NCBI GenBank assembly: GCA_009841235.1
Contig: VXMH01000040.1
Span: forward strand, 1 to 46,738
Origin: Caldilineaceae bacterium SB0661_bin_32
Lineage (GTDB): Bacteria; Chloroflexota; Anaerolineae; Caldilineales; Caldilineaceae
Direction of reading: 5' to 3'
DNA length: 46,738 nucleotides
Both the position numbers and the translations under genes were made by a program. Shown piece by piece: positions 1 through 13,098 of the stretch; the stretch's first letter is position 1; each line of letters begins with the position of its first letter. Under the pieces are notes generated by a model. The model had not been told where the DNA came from, did not search any database, and worked only from the letters and a program-made list of their open reading frames with translations.

Positions 1-79
1 TTTATATACACGTTTATCATGGTGGGATGGTACTTTTTTTTATAAGTGACAGCCGCCGCCTTCTCCCTCAAACTACGGT

Positions 80-103
80 AGGGGCTGGCCTTGTGCCTGC
101 CCT
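80..103. repeat. GGCCTTG-type imperfect hairpin upstream of the ABC exporter
   Basis: An imperfect inverted repeat. GGGC-T-GGC on the left pairs with GCC-T-GCCC on the right around a CTTGT loop, with a single T-T mismatch. A similar GGCCTTG hairpin lies at the far end of the window (46714-46733). From general knowledge, GTAGGGGC...GGCCTTGTGCC...GCCC sequences are dispersed intergenic repeats in Chloroflexota and cyanobacteria. This copy may be a half-element or the terminator of the gene to the left; there is no U-tract beside it. Confidence 0.4.
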
Positions 104-119
104 CTCTCTCCTCCTTAAT

Positions 120-149
120 TTGCATCTTCCTGCGGACTCAAGCTATACT
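120..149 (+). promoter_or_regulatory. possible promoter of the ABC exporter pair
   Basis: TTGCAT (120-125) and TATACT (144-149) are 18 bp apart, about 75 bp before the first exporter gene. The -10 box is good and the -35 box is poor (TTG only). The rest of 1-224 has a T-rich stretch (about 34-45) and the hairpin at 80-103, and holds no credible gene. Confidence 0.25.
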
Positions 150-224
150 TACGAAACCGCTTTAGTATGCTGGACCGACTGCTGTCGCCGCCAGCCTTCA
201 TAACACTCCTCAACAGTTCTGCCT

Positions 225-2084
225 ATGAGTGGATTAGCCAGGGTAATTCGCTACCTGCGTCCCTATGCTTGGATGACCGTACTGGGCATCGTCACAACGA
301 TCTTGCCCGTGCTGATGGAACTCGTGACGCCGCGCATGGTCCAGTTCATCATCGATCAGGGCATTCGCGCCGGTGACATGGCGGCCGTCTGGCAGGGCAG
401 CGGCATCATGATGCTGGCCGCAATTCTCGGCGCCGCCACGACCATTGGCCAGGGCATTGCCCGTGCGCAGATCTCCCAGGGCATTGCCTTCGACCTGCGT
501 AACGACCTCTTCCGCCACATCCAGCGCTTCTCCTTCGCCAACCTGGACCGCATGCAGACGGGCCAGCTCATGACCCGTGTCTCCAGCGACGTCGACGTTG
601 CCCGCATGTTCCTCAGCGCCGGCATGGCCTTGCTGTTGCGAACGCTTCTGATGGTCATCGGCAGCCTCACGATGATGCTGATCATCGACTGGCGGCTCGG
701 CCTGATCATGGTCGCGATGCTCATCATCTCGGGCTCCGTTATCTTCTGGTTCCTGCGCGTCGTCGGCCCTCTGTTTTCGATCGTACAGCAGAAGCTGGGC
801 AAGCTCAATACCCTGGTCCAGGAGAATCTCGCCGGCGTGCATGTTGTCAAGGCCTTTGTCCGCGAGCAGTACGAAATCGAGAACTTTGACCGCGACAACG
901 TCGACTACATGGAGCAGAACATCAAGGTGGGCAGGTACCTTGCCCTGGTGATGCCGGTGCTGCTCGTCCTGACGAATCTGGGCGCCACGCTCGCAATTTG
1001 GCGGGGCGGCGTCGATGTCATCGGCGGACGCCTCACCATCGGGGAACTGGTCGCCTTCAGCAACTACATGCTGATCGGTATGTCGCCATTGCTGCTTCTG
1101 AGCAACATTCTGTCGATGATCTCCCGCGCCGAAGCCTCGTCAAAACGCGTCATTGAAGTCCTGGATACGGAGCCCGCCATCCAGGCGCCGCCAACACCTG
1201 CCGTCGTCACAGAACCTGCCGGGGACATCAGCTTCGAGAACGTCTCCTTTCACTATTCCGGGTCGCGGATCAGAAGAGGCTTGGACGCCCCTGCCGCCGG
1301 CAATGGCCCGGCCCGGTCCCAGAGTGGCATTCCTGACGCAGGACCTGCGAACGGGCAGCGGCTGACTCGCACGGCCAACGGCAATCTCCGCCCCGTCGGC
1401 GAAGAAGTGCTGGACGGCATCTCGTTGCACGCCGCTTCAGGACAGAAGATCGCCCTGATGGGCGCAACCGGCTCCGGCAAAAGCACACTGGTAAATCTCA
1501 TCCCTCGCTTCTACGACGCCGAAGGAGGCGTTGTCAAGGTCGATGGCGTGGATGTACGCAGCTGGGAGCCGATCCAGCTGCGCAAGGAAATTGGCGTCGT
1601 CCTGCAACAGACGACTCTCTTCGCAGGAACTGTGCGCGAAAACATTGCTTACGGTCGCCCCAATGCGTCGATGAAAGAGGTCGTCGGCGCCGCGGAAGCC
1701 GCCCAGGCCCATGACTTTATCATGCAGATGCCGGACCAGTACGCGAGCATTGTCGAGGCCCGCGGCGCCAATCTCTCCGGCGGCCAAAAGCAACGCATCG
1801 CCATCGCCCGCGCTTTGCTGACGAATCCATCCGTCCTGATACTCGACGACTCGACCAGCGCGGTCGACCTGGATACCGAGTTGAGACTGCAAGAGGCCCT
1901 CGCGGAGAAGATGGAGGGCACGACAACATTCATCGTCGCCCAGAGGATCAGCAGCGTCGTCGACGCCGATCTTATCCTCGTCCTCGACGACGGCAAGATC
2001 GCCGCCCAGGGCACGCACGAGGAACTTCTGGCCGGCAGCGAAATCTACCAGGAGATCTACTACTCCCAGTTTGAAGAGGCCTGA
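225..2084 (+). CDS. ABC exporter half-transporter, degenerate-site subunit
   Basis: Type IV (ABCB/MsbA-like) exporter subunit of 619 aa, with six membrane helices in residues ~15-310 followed by a nucleotide-binding domain. Walker A GATGSGKST is at 413-421, the canonical signature LSGGQ at 517-521 and Walker B VLILDD at 537-542. The catalytic glutamate is replaced by Asp542 and the H-loop histidine by Gln573 (IVAQR). This is the hallmark of the degenerate-site partner in heterodimeric exporters such as TM287/288 and BmrCD. The partner is the next gene, 52 bp downstream. A 46-residue Gly/Pro/Arg/Asn-rich insertion (347-392) sits between the A-loop tyrosine (FHYSG) and the strand leading to Walker A, where homologues have a short loop. 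The start is the ATG at 225, without a clear Shine-Dalgarno. The substrate (drug, lipid or peptide) cannot be read from sequence. Confidence 0.93.
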   Translation: MSGLARVIRYLRPYAWMTVLGIVTTILPVLMELVTPRMVQFIIDQGIRAGDMAAVWQGSGIMMLAAILGAATTIGQGIARAQISQGIAFDLRNDLFRHIQRFSFANLDRMQTGQLMTRVSSDVDVARMFLSAGMALLLRTLLMVIGSLTMMLIIDWRLGLIMVAMLIISGSVIFWFLRVVGPLFSIVQQKLGKLNTLVQENLAGVHVVKAFVREQYEIENFDRDNVDYMEQNIKVGRYLALVMPVLLVLTNLGATLAIWRGGVDVIGGRLTIGELVAFSNYMLIGMSPLLLLSNILSMISRAEASSKRVIEVLDTEPAIQAPPTPAVVTEPAGDISFENVSFHYSGSRIRRGLDAPAAGNGPARSQSGIPDAGPANGQRLTRTANGNLRPVGEEVLDGISLHAASGQKIALMGATGSGKSTLVNLIPRFYDAEGGVVKVDGVDVRSWEPIQLRKEIGVVLQQTTLFAGTVRENIAYGRPNASMKEVVGAAEAAQAHDFIMQMPDQYASIVEARGANLSGGQKQRIAIARALLTNPSVLILDDSTSAVDLDTELRLQEALAEKMEGTTTFIVAQRISSVVDADLILVLDDGKIAAQGTHEELLAGSEIYQEIYYSQFEEA

Positions 2085-2136
2085 ACTCGGCGGCAGTTGA
2101 CTGCCCGGCCAGCTGAACTGCGCGAATCAGATTCCC

Positions 2137-4071
2137 ATGACCGTATCCCGACCACCACAACGACAGCCAATGCGCCTCGGCTTTGGCGGCGGCGGCATGC
2201 TCACCGGAGATGCCGCCGGCAACACGCGCCGCACGCTCATGCGCATGGCCGCCTATCTGCGGCCGTACCGCCTGCAGCTGCTGATCGTTGCCTTCTTTGT
2301 CACCATCAGCACAGTACTGAGGCTTTTCGGACCGATGTTGCTTGGCCGCGCCATCGACCTGTACATCGCGCCGGATGACGCCGTTGGACTCCGCATCCTG
2401 GCCTTGCAGATCATCGCCGTCTATCTCGGCGCCGCCGGCACCTCAGCCGTGCAGGGTCTGATCATGGTCGTCCTGGGCCAGCGGTTCGTTTCCGATATTC
2501 GCGCCGGCCTCTTCAGCCATCTGCAGGAAATGTCGATGGCTTTTCACGACCACAACCAGGTCGGCGATCTGATGAGCCGCATCACCAACGACTCAGAGGC
2601 GATTAACCGCACGCTCTCCAATGGCCTGATCGAGTTCACCTCGAACATCCTGCTTCTGGGCGGAACCTTCGTCGCCATGTTTCTTCTCAACTGGCAGCTT
2701 GCCCTGGCCATGCTCGTACTGATGCCCCTGATGCTGATCATCACCGCCGAGGTGACCCGCCGCAGCCGGGCGGCATTTCGCACCGTCCAGCACAATCTCG
2801 GCGCTCTTAATGCCGTGATGGAGGAGAACATTACCGGGGCGCGCGTGGTCCAGGCCTTCGCACGCGAAAAGGACGTATACGCCGCCTTCCACGAAGTCAA
2901 TTCGAACTACCGCAAAGCCGGGATGACGGCCGACATCATCACCGCCGCTCTCGGTCCGATGTTCACAACCATGATGACCATCACGATCGCGGTGGCCGCC
3001 CTGCTGGGTGGCTGGCTGGCGATTGGAGGGATCCTGGAGGTCGGCGTGCTGGCGGCTTTCATCATCTACATCATGAACTTCTTCCGGCCCATGCGCGGCA
3101 TCGCCATGCTCTATAACCAGCTGCAATCAGCCCTGGCCGGCGCAGAGCGTATTTTTCAGACATTGGACGTGGAACCCACCGTGACCGACCGGCCGGACGC
3201 GCCGCCGCTGGCAGAGATTGAGGGTGACGTGGTTTTCGAAAATGTGAGCTTCAGCTACGATGCGGAGCCGCCGCCTGTTCCTGCCCCGCACGGACGGGGA
3301 AATAGGCCTGTGCCAGGGGCGAATGACCGTAGAGATCCAGGTGAAAAATCAGAGCCGGAACGCGTTCTGGATAAAATCAGCCTCCATGCCAGGCCCGGCG
3401 CCACCATCGCTTTGGTGGGCCCTACCGGAGCAGGCAAGACGACGATCATCAGTCTGTTGAGCCGCTTCTACGATGTGGATGAGGGCAGCATTCGCATCGA
3501 CGGTCGCGACATCCGTGACGTGCAGCAGGCTTCGCTGCGCAAACAGTTGGGCATCGTGCTGCAGGATACCTTCCTCTTTTCCGGAACAGTGCGCGAAAAC
3601 ATCCGCTACGGCCGCCTCGACGCAACCGACGAAGAGGTCGCGGCCGCGGCGGAACTGGCAAACGCCGATAGTTTCATTCGGCTGCTTCCAGGGGGCTACG
3701 ACTCCCAGGTCTCGGAGCAAGGGAACAACTTCAGCGAGGGTCAGCGCCAGCTCATTGCCATCGCCCGCGCCATCCTCGCCGATCCCCGCATCCTCATACT
3801 TGACGAAGCGACCAGCAGCGTGGACACGCGTACCGAAGTGCAACTGCAGCAGGCCCTTTTGCGGCTGCTGGAGGGCCGCACAGCCTTTGTAATCGCCCAC
3901 CGGCTCAGTACGATCCGCAATGCCGACGAAGTGCTGGTTGTAAACGATCATCGGATCATCGAGCGGGGCTCGCACGAGCAGCTGCTGGCGATGAAGGGCT
4001 TTTACCATGACCTCTATACGAGCCAGCACATGCGGGTCAAAGGGGCAGAGCCTGTCCTGCAAGGAGATTGA
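2137..4071 (+). CDS. ABC exporter half-transporter, catalytic subunit
   Basis: Second subunit (644 aa) of the heterodimer, with an N-terminal extension of ~35 residues, six membrane helices and a nucleotide-binding domain. Walker A GPTGAGKTT is at 428-436, Walker B ILILDE at 552-557 with the catalytic Glu557, and the H-loop is His588 (VIAHR). Its signature is the non-canonical FSEGQ (532-536). That fits the pairing: the degenerate site is built from the partner's Asp542/Gln573 plus this FSEGQ, and the active site from Glu557/His588 plus the partner's LSGGQ. A ~32-residue Pro/Gly/Arg-rich insertion (about 376-407) follows the A-loop tyrosine (FSYD), the same place as in the partner but with an unrelated sequence. 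It converges with the sugar-ABC ATPase gene, leaving only 17 bp between stops. Confidence 0.94.
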   Translation: MTVSRPPQRQPMRLGFGGGGMLTGDAAGNTRRTLMRMAAYLRPYRLQLLIVAFFVTISTVLRLFGPMLLGRAIDLYIAPDDAVGLRILALQIIAVYLGAAGTSAVQGLIMVVLGQRFVSDIRAGLFSHLQEMSMAFHDHNQVGDLMSRITNDSEAINRTLSNGLIEFTSNILLLGGTFVAMFLLNWQLALAMLVLMPLMLIITAEVTRRSRAAFRTVQHNLGALNAVMEENITGARVVQAFAREKDVYAAFHEVNSNYRKAGMTADIITAALGPMFTTMMTITIAVAALLGGWLAIGGILEVGVLAAFIIYIMNFFRPMRGIAMLYNQLQSALAGAERIFQTLDVEPTVTDRPDAPPLAEIEGDVVFENVSFSYDAEPPPVPAPHGRGNRPVPGANDRRDPGEKSEPERVLDKISLHARPGATIALVGPTGAGKTTIISLLSRFYDVDEGSIRIDGRDIRDVQQASLRKQLGIVLQDTFLFSGTVRENIRYGRLDATDEEVAAAAELANADSFIRLLPGGYDSQVSEQGNNFSEGQRQLIAIARAILADPRILILDEATSSVDTRTEVQLQQALLRLLEGRTAFVIAHRLSTIRNADEVLVVNDHRIIERGSHEQLLAMKGFYHDLYTSQHMRVKGAEPVLQGD

Positions 4072-4088
4072 GTGGACGGGGACGAAAG

Positions 4089-5306
4089 TCAGACTAAACG
4101 GTCTCCGCTTTCGTCGTCAAAGAAGTGAAGTCCCATATCGTCAAACTGAACAACAATTCGCTCGCCGGGCGCTATCCGTTCTCTTGCGTCCGCTTGGCCC
4201 TGGAGGCGGTGTTCCCCTGACCGGAAACCAATGAACTGAACGTGCCTGCCGTAGTCCGGTTCAACGGACTCCACTGTCCCCCGCCAGGTGTTGACCGGCG
4301 CCTGCGCCCCGCCTTCTGCCTCAGCCCTGATCCCATCTTCATCAACCGTTACCTTCACTGATTCGGCCGGAATCCCAACCGTCACCCTCTTTCCGGACCT
4401 GAGCGCCTCCAGCTGCGGAGCCTGTGGAACGATCCGCAGCCCCCGGCCTGCGGCGATTCCGCCCCGATCCACGACCGCGCCAGGCAGCAAACTCATCGGC
4501 GGGATTCCCAGGAACCCTGCGACGAACGTATTGGCAGGCTGCCTGCGTACCTCCTCAAACGGGCCAACCTGCTCTATCCGCCCGGCCCGCATCACCGCCA
4601 CCAGGTCGCCCAGGGCCATCGCCTCGGTCTGATCGTGGGTGACGTAGAGAGCGGTAATCGAGAACCTGCGCAGGAGCCGCTTGATTTCGACCCGTGTCTT
4701 CGATCGCAGTTTCGCATCCAGGTTGGAGAGAGGCTCGTCGAAGAGAAAGACGCGCGGCCTGCGCACGATGGCTCTTGCAATCGCGACACGCTGCTGCTGC
4801 CCTCCTGACAAGGTGCCGGGCTTGCGCTGCAGCAGCGAGTTGAAGCCGATCCCCATGATTTCCGACGTGATCCGTATCCGCTCCTCCGCCTCCTCGTCCG
4901 GAGCCTTGCGCATCCGAAAGAAGAAGGACAAATTGCCGTGGCCCTCAAAGTGGGGGTAGAGCGCGTAGTTCTGAAAGACCATGCCGATGTAGCGGTCCCT
5001 GGGCGGCACGTCCATCATGTTCTGGTCATCGTAGAAGAGTTCCCCGCTGTAGTCGGCCTCCAGTCCCGAGATTACGCGCAGGAGCGTACTCTTGCCGCAT
5101 CCCGACGGCCCCAGGACCGCCAATGTGCGGCCGTCAGGGACCGTCAGGTCGACCTGATCAAGCGCATGAACGCGATCAGAGCCCTCCTCTTCCCCCTCTC
5201 GCGCTTCCGGACCGGAACTGCCCATCCAGGGAATGGACCTGGCAAGAGCAGTCCCGGCCTGTACACCAAACTCTTTGGAAACTTTGCTCAAACGAATCGT
5301 AGCCAG
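4089..5306 (-). CDS. MalK/UgpC-type ABC importer ATPase with TOBE domain, probable CTG start
   Basis: ATPase of a CUT1-type (sugar or glycerol-3-phosphate) importer, about 405 aa. It has Walker A GPSGCGKST, the Q-loop in GMVFQNYALYPH, the signature LSGGQQQR, Walker B VFLFDEP, a D-loop (SNLDAK), H-loop THDQTEA and a C-terminal TOBE/OB region. No permease or binding protein is nearby, so it may serve several importers like MsmK. Start choice: no in-frame ATG or GTG lies between the upstream stop (5400-5402) and the conserved region. The TTG at 5289-5291 would cut off the first beta strand. The CTG at 5304-5306 gives LATIRLSKVSKEFG, which aligns end to end with the MalK N-terminus, and an AGGA stands 6 nt before it. 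An extra ~30-residue Gly/Glu-rich insertion lies between the A-loop (KEFG) and VHALDQ. Confidence 0.88.
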   Translation of the reverse strand: MATIRLSKVSKEFGVQAGTALARSIPWMGSSGPEAREGEEEGSDRVHALDQVDLTVPDGRTLAVLGPSGCGKSTLLRVISGLEADYSGELFYDDQNMMDVPPRDRYIGMVFQNYALYPHFEGHGNLSFFFRMRKAPDEEAEERIRITSEIMGIGFNSLLQRKPGTLSGGQQQRVAIARAIVRRPRVFLFDEPLSNLDAKLRSKTRVEIKRLLRRFSITALYVTHDQTEAMALGDLVAVMRAGRIEQVGPFEEVRRQPANTFVAGFLGIPPMSLLPGAVVDRGGIAAGRGLRIVPQAPQLEALRSGKRVTVGIPAESVKVTVDEDGIRAEAEGGAQAPVNTWRGTVESVEPDYGRHVQFIGFRSGEHRLQGQADARERIAPGERIVVQFDDMGLHFFDDESGDRLV

Positions 5307-5322
5307 GCCGCTTCCTGCCTTT

Positions 5323-5356
5323 AGAGTTCTGAAATCGAGAGAGTTCTGAAATCGAG
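5323..5356. repeat. perfect 17-bp tandem duplication
   Basis: AGAGTTCTGAAATCGAG occurs twice head to tail (5323-5339 and 5340-5356) just upstream of the sugar-ABC ATPase start. It lies in the leader, if translation begins at the CTG 5304-5306. 17 is not a multiple of 3, so it would shift any reading frame running through it. The rest of 5357-5585 holds no gene; it includes a TATAAT hexamer at 5492-5497 that has no matching -35. Confidence 0.85.
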
Positions 5357-5585
5357 ACCGCGCGCGCCGCGTCGCTTGCAGGTACGAGCAGGGGTAAGAT
5401 CAGCTGCGGCGGCGGCGTTGCGGCCATTCTACTAGCGAAAGGCGGAATGTGCGAACGTCGTCAACACGGAGATTCCTGGCCGGCTGCATTATATAATTCA
5501 TTTGCGCTGATCCAGATGATCAGTGTAACCTGAAAGTTGTGACTTTTGAGGCATTTCCCGACGACTTCCCTAGGGGGCTGAGACA

Positions 5586-7417
5586 GTGGTCGAAGGTACG
5601 AAGCGACCCCGGATGAGCAACAAGCAGGTGTCCGGTGTTTTCAAGGCGACAGGCGACCTGCTGCAGATTCTCGGTGAGAGCCGCTTTGTAGTGCTCGCGT
5701 ATACAAATGCGGCTCGTACCATCGATGGCCTCGAGCAGGATATAAATGAAGTTGCCTCCGCCGGCGCTCTTCGGGACCTTCCCAGAGTCGGCGAGGCCAT
5801 AGCCGAGAAGATTCAGACACTGCTGGACACCGGCTCGCTGCCGTACTATGATGAACTCGCCAGGCAGGTGCCCGAAGGCGTTGTGGCGATGTTGCAGGTG
5901 CCCGACGTGGGTCCCAAGACCGTGCAGCGCCTCTGGCGCGAGCTGGATATAACCAGTGTTGAGGCGCTGAAAACATCTGCGGAGGAAGGTAGGCTGCGGG
6001 GTCTCAAGGGCTTTGGCGCCAAGACCGAAGAGCGCATCCTCAAGAGCATCGAGCTGCTCAGCAGCCGGTCTGATGATCGAACCCCGATAGGCAGTTCCCG
6101 CCCGCTTGCAGAAAGCCTTTTGACCGGATTGAAAGCAGCGTGTGGAGAAGGCGTAGTTGAGCGTATCTCTGTTGTCGGAAGTTTGCGCCGCTGGCGCGAG
6201 ACAACCGGCGAAATCAGACTTCTCGCCGTCAGCAGCCTTGCCGAACAGACGCTGAAAGCGTTCATGAGTTTGCCGCAGGTCGCGGAGGTCGTTCAAAGCA
6301 ACGCCGACGCGGCGACCGTGTCGCTCGTTGATGGGCCCCCGGCGACTCTGAAAGTGGTTGAGCAGAGTCAATGGGGAACCGCCCTCTGCCGCGCTACCGG
6401 CAGCCCTGACCATTTGGCCGCCCTCGACGAGAAAGCGAAAGACATGGGCTGGCAGCTTGGCGAAAGCGGGCTCTACGCCCTGGCGGCGAATCCCGTGTCC
6501 GGCAACGGGTCCGTCAGCAGATCCGAAGCGGGCGGAGACCAACGCTTCTTTGACAGTGAAGAATCACTCTACGAGTTCATGGGATTGCAGTGGGTGCCGC
6601 CGGAGCTGCGCGAAGGCGGCGGCGAGATGGAGGCTGCGTCAGATCGCTCGCTTCCCAAACTGGTCTCTCACGGGGAGATACAGGGCGAAGTTCACGGCCA
6701 TACAACCTGGAGCGACGGAAAATCTTCCGTCGCCGAGATGGCCGAAGCCGCCCGCAGCAGAGGCTACCGTTACTGGGCGGTTACCGATCATAGTGTCGGC
6801 CTGGGGGTCACCCGCGGCGTTGACGCAGAGGCGCTCCTTGAACAGCGCCGGGAGGTCGATGCGGTCAACGACAGCTATGCCGCACGGGGCATCGACTTCA
6901 GGCTGATACAGGGCACAGAGGTCGAGGTGTTGGGCGACGGCGAGCTGGGTCTGCCTGATGCGGTCCTGGCCGTCCTGGACGTGGTCGTGGCCAGCATTCA
7001 CAGCGGACTGCGGCAGGACCGCCAGCGGATCACGGAACGCTGTTTGAAGGCAATCCATAACCCCTTTGTTGATATTTTGGGGCACCCTACAGGCAGGCTT
7101 TTGGGCCGGCGTTCCCCTTCAGAAATCGACTTGGAGAAGATACTGAGCGCCTGTGCCGATACGGGGACGGCAGTCGAGATCAACGCCAATCCCGAACGGC
7201 TGGACCTCTCCGCCGAGCACGCGCGCCTGGCCTCCGGCCTCGGTTGTTCTGTTGTCATCAACAGTGACGCGCACAGCATCGGCCAGCTGGATCTTTTGCG
7301 GTACGGGGTACATACGGCGCGGCGGGCCTGGCTGCGCACGGAAGATATCCTCAATGCCAGGCCTCTGGATGAGCTGCTTGCACTGCTCAAGCGAAATAGA
7401 TCCGGGAGGAGCCTAAA

Positions 7418-7421
<4 letters not shown>
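5586..7421 (+). CDS. polX: PolX-family protein with lost polymerase aspartates and intact PHP nuclease domain
   Basis: Bacterial family-X DNA polymerase/PHP protein, 611 aa (B. subtilis PolX is ~570). Order: helix-hairpin-helix/8-kDa region (~10-160), pol-beta palm/fingers (~170-345), PHP domain (~365-600). The palm motif reads GSLRRWRETTGEIRLL (198-213), where active PolX has a DxD; these positions are Glu209 and Arg211. The third catalytic Asp (VDFRLV in B. subtilis) is Thr254 (ATLKVV). All three metal-binding aspartates are therefore gone. The PHP ligands are all present: His370, His372, Asp377, His402, Glu445, His472, His500, Asp561, His563. Predicted activity is 3'-5' exonuclease/AP-endonuclease only. 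Start GTG 5586 has a G-rich sequence ahead of it; ATG 5613 (MSNKQVSGVF) matches the usual family N-terminus and is the alternative. First gene of a tight run; its stop overlaps the next start (GTGA). Confidence 0.93.
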
Positions 7422-11426
<4,005 letters not shown>

Positions 11427-11431
11427 CAATC

Positions 11432-13015
11432 ATGAGTGAAATCTGGACTCCAGGCAGCCCGCCTCCCTCTCAATCGCAGGGCGGAATTGAACTTCCCAAG
11501 GGCTTTTCCACTTCCAGGCGGGACCAGCCAGGTCAGCCTGAAGCGGACGCCCAAGCGTCAACGTCCGACGACCAGGCGGCTGGTCAGGAAGATGAAGCGG
11601 CGGCAGCCCGGCCGGAAGGCGCGGCAGATGACGGCCCCGCTCAGCAGCCTGAAATCGACCTGCTCTTCCCCCCGACCGGCGCGCAGGTCACCTGCCCGAG
11701 CTGCGGAGCGGCCTACACTGTGGCCGTCTTTACGATCGTTGACGTGGGGGCGAACCCTGAGCTGAAGGCGCTGGTCCTGGGGGGGCAGATCAATACCGCA
11801 GTCTGCAATGCCTGCGGTGCCGGCGGCCCTCTCAGTGTGCCGCTGATGGTCCACGACCCGGAGCACGAGTTCCTGGGCGTTGTCGTTCCGGGCCAGGCGA
11901 GACTGGACGACATGCAGACGCAGAAGATGATCGGCGAGATGAGCCAGGCGCTGATGGCGAAGCTCCCTTCCGACCAGCGTAAGGGCTACATGTTCCAGGC
12001 GCAGCAGTTCTTTGAGTGGGACTCTCTCATTGAGAAGATGTGGGGCTTTGAAGGCGTCACACCGGAGATGCTGCGCCGGCGCCGCGAGCAATCGGAGTTG
12101 ATCGGCAATCTCATCCGCCTGGGCAGCGACGAAAACGCCATGCAGATGGTCGCAGATCGAAACAAGGCGCTGATCGATTCGAGCTTCTTTGTCCTCCTGG
12201 GCCAGGTGATCAATGCCGTTGCCGCTGAGGGTCAGTCCGAACAGCACGAAGCGCTGGTAAAATTGCGCAGCTCTCTACTTGAGTCCACGGAAGCCGGACA
12301 GGAGCTGAAGGCGCTGGAAGAACGGGTCCAGGACGCGCTGTCCCGCATCAGTCCCAAAACCACACGCGAAGAGCTGCTGACTCAGCTGTTGGGCTATTGG
12401 AATGAAGGCGAGAATGGGGAGGCCGTTGCGACCGCCGTTCTGAACGCAGCGGCCGGACTCACCGACTATCAGTTCCTTCTCGGACTTGCCGACCGCCTGG
12501 AGCATTCCAACGACCCGGAAGAGCGCTCAGCGCTGATCGCCATTCGAGAGCGCATTGTAGAGATTGGTGAGCAGCGCAGCCAGAGCCAGCAGATGGCGGT
12601 ACAGCAGGTGCAGGCTGTCCTGCAGGAAGTGTTGCAGGCGCCTGATACCGACGCCGCTCTGAAAGAAAACGCCGATCAGATCAATGAGATGTTTCTCACC
12701 GTACTGGCTTCCAACATCAGGCAGGCTGAGCAGAACAAGGCGGCATTCGCAGTGCAGAGGTTGCGTACCATTTACGAGAAGGCCGTTGCGATTCTGGAAG
12801 AACAGATGCCGCCGGAAATGAGACTCCTCAATCGCCTTCTCTCGGCCCCCGATGAGGGTACGATGCGGCGGTTGCTCCAGGACAATCGGTCGGACCTTTC
12901 GCAGGAGTTCGTGGAGGCATTGAAGACACTGGAAGACCGCTTCCACCGTGAAGGAAACAGCGCGCTGGCGGGCCGGGTCAGAAGCATTCGAGGGCAGGCC
13001 GCTCTCATGCTGTAG
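11432..13015 (+). CDS. CpXC-domain zinc protein with long helical C-terminus
   Basis: 527 aa. After a ~75-residue Gln/Pro/Glu-rich disordered N-terminus comes a CpXC module: Cys88-x2-Cys91 (CPSCGAAYTV) and Cys125-x2-Cys128 (CNACGAGG), expected to bind zinc, followed by the usual VPLMVHDP segment. Residues ~150-527 are almost entirely helical with many Gln/Glu (for example QSQQMAVQQVQAVLQEVLQ), suggesting coiled coils or helical repeats. No membrane segment, so it is cytoplasmic. CpXC proteins are widespread in Chloroflexota and have no established function. It follows the TPR-like gene by 5 bp and precedes cinA by 83 bp; the shared transcript with ligA is inferred from spacing. Confidence 0.82.
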   Translation: MSEIWTPGSPPPSQSQGGIELPKGFSTSRRDQPGQPEADAQASTSDDQAAGQEDEAAAARPEGAADDGPAQQPEIDLLFPPTGAQVTCPSCGAAYTVAVFTIVDVGANPELKALVLGGQINTAVCNACGAGGPLSVPLMVHDPEHEFLGVVVPGQARLDDMQTQKMIGEMSQALMAKLPSDQRKGYMFQAQQFFEWDSLIEKMWGFEGVTPEMLRRRREQSELIGNLIRLGSDENAMQMVADRNKALIDSSFFVLLGQVINAVAAEGQSEQHEALVKLRSSLLESTEAGQELKALEERVQDALSRISPKTTREELLTQLLGYWNEGENGEAVATAVLNAAAGLTDYQFLLGLADRLEHSNDPEERSALIAIRERIVEIGEQRSQSQQMAVQQVQAVLQEVLQAPDTDAALKENADQINEMFLTVLASNIRQAEQNKAAFAVQRLRTIYEKAVAILEEQMPPEMRLLNRLLSAPDEGTMRRLLQDNRSDLSQEFVEALKTLEDRFHREGNSALAGRVRSIRGQAALML

Positions 13016-13098
13016 CCTGTGGATATGCGGCGCGGAATCCCGAAGAAGGACTCGGGAGCGCATTCAGGACTGGGCAGAGTCAGGTAAAAACAAAGATC

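Noticed and set aside
5492..5497. TATAAT upstream of the polX-like gene as a promoter
   Set aside because: No -35 box at 15-19 bp (GAGATT at 17 bp); kept only as a note.
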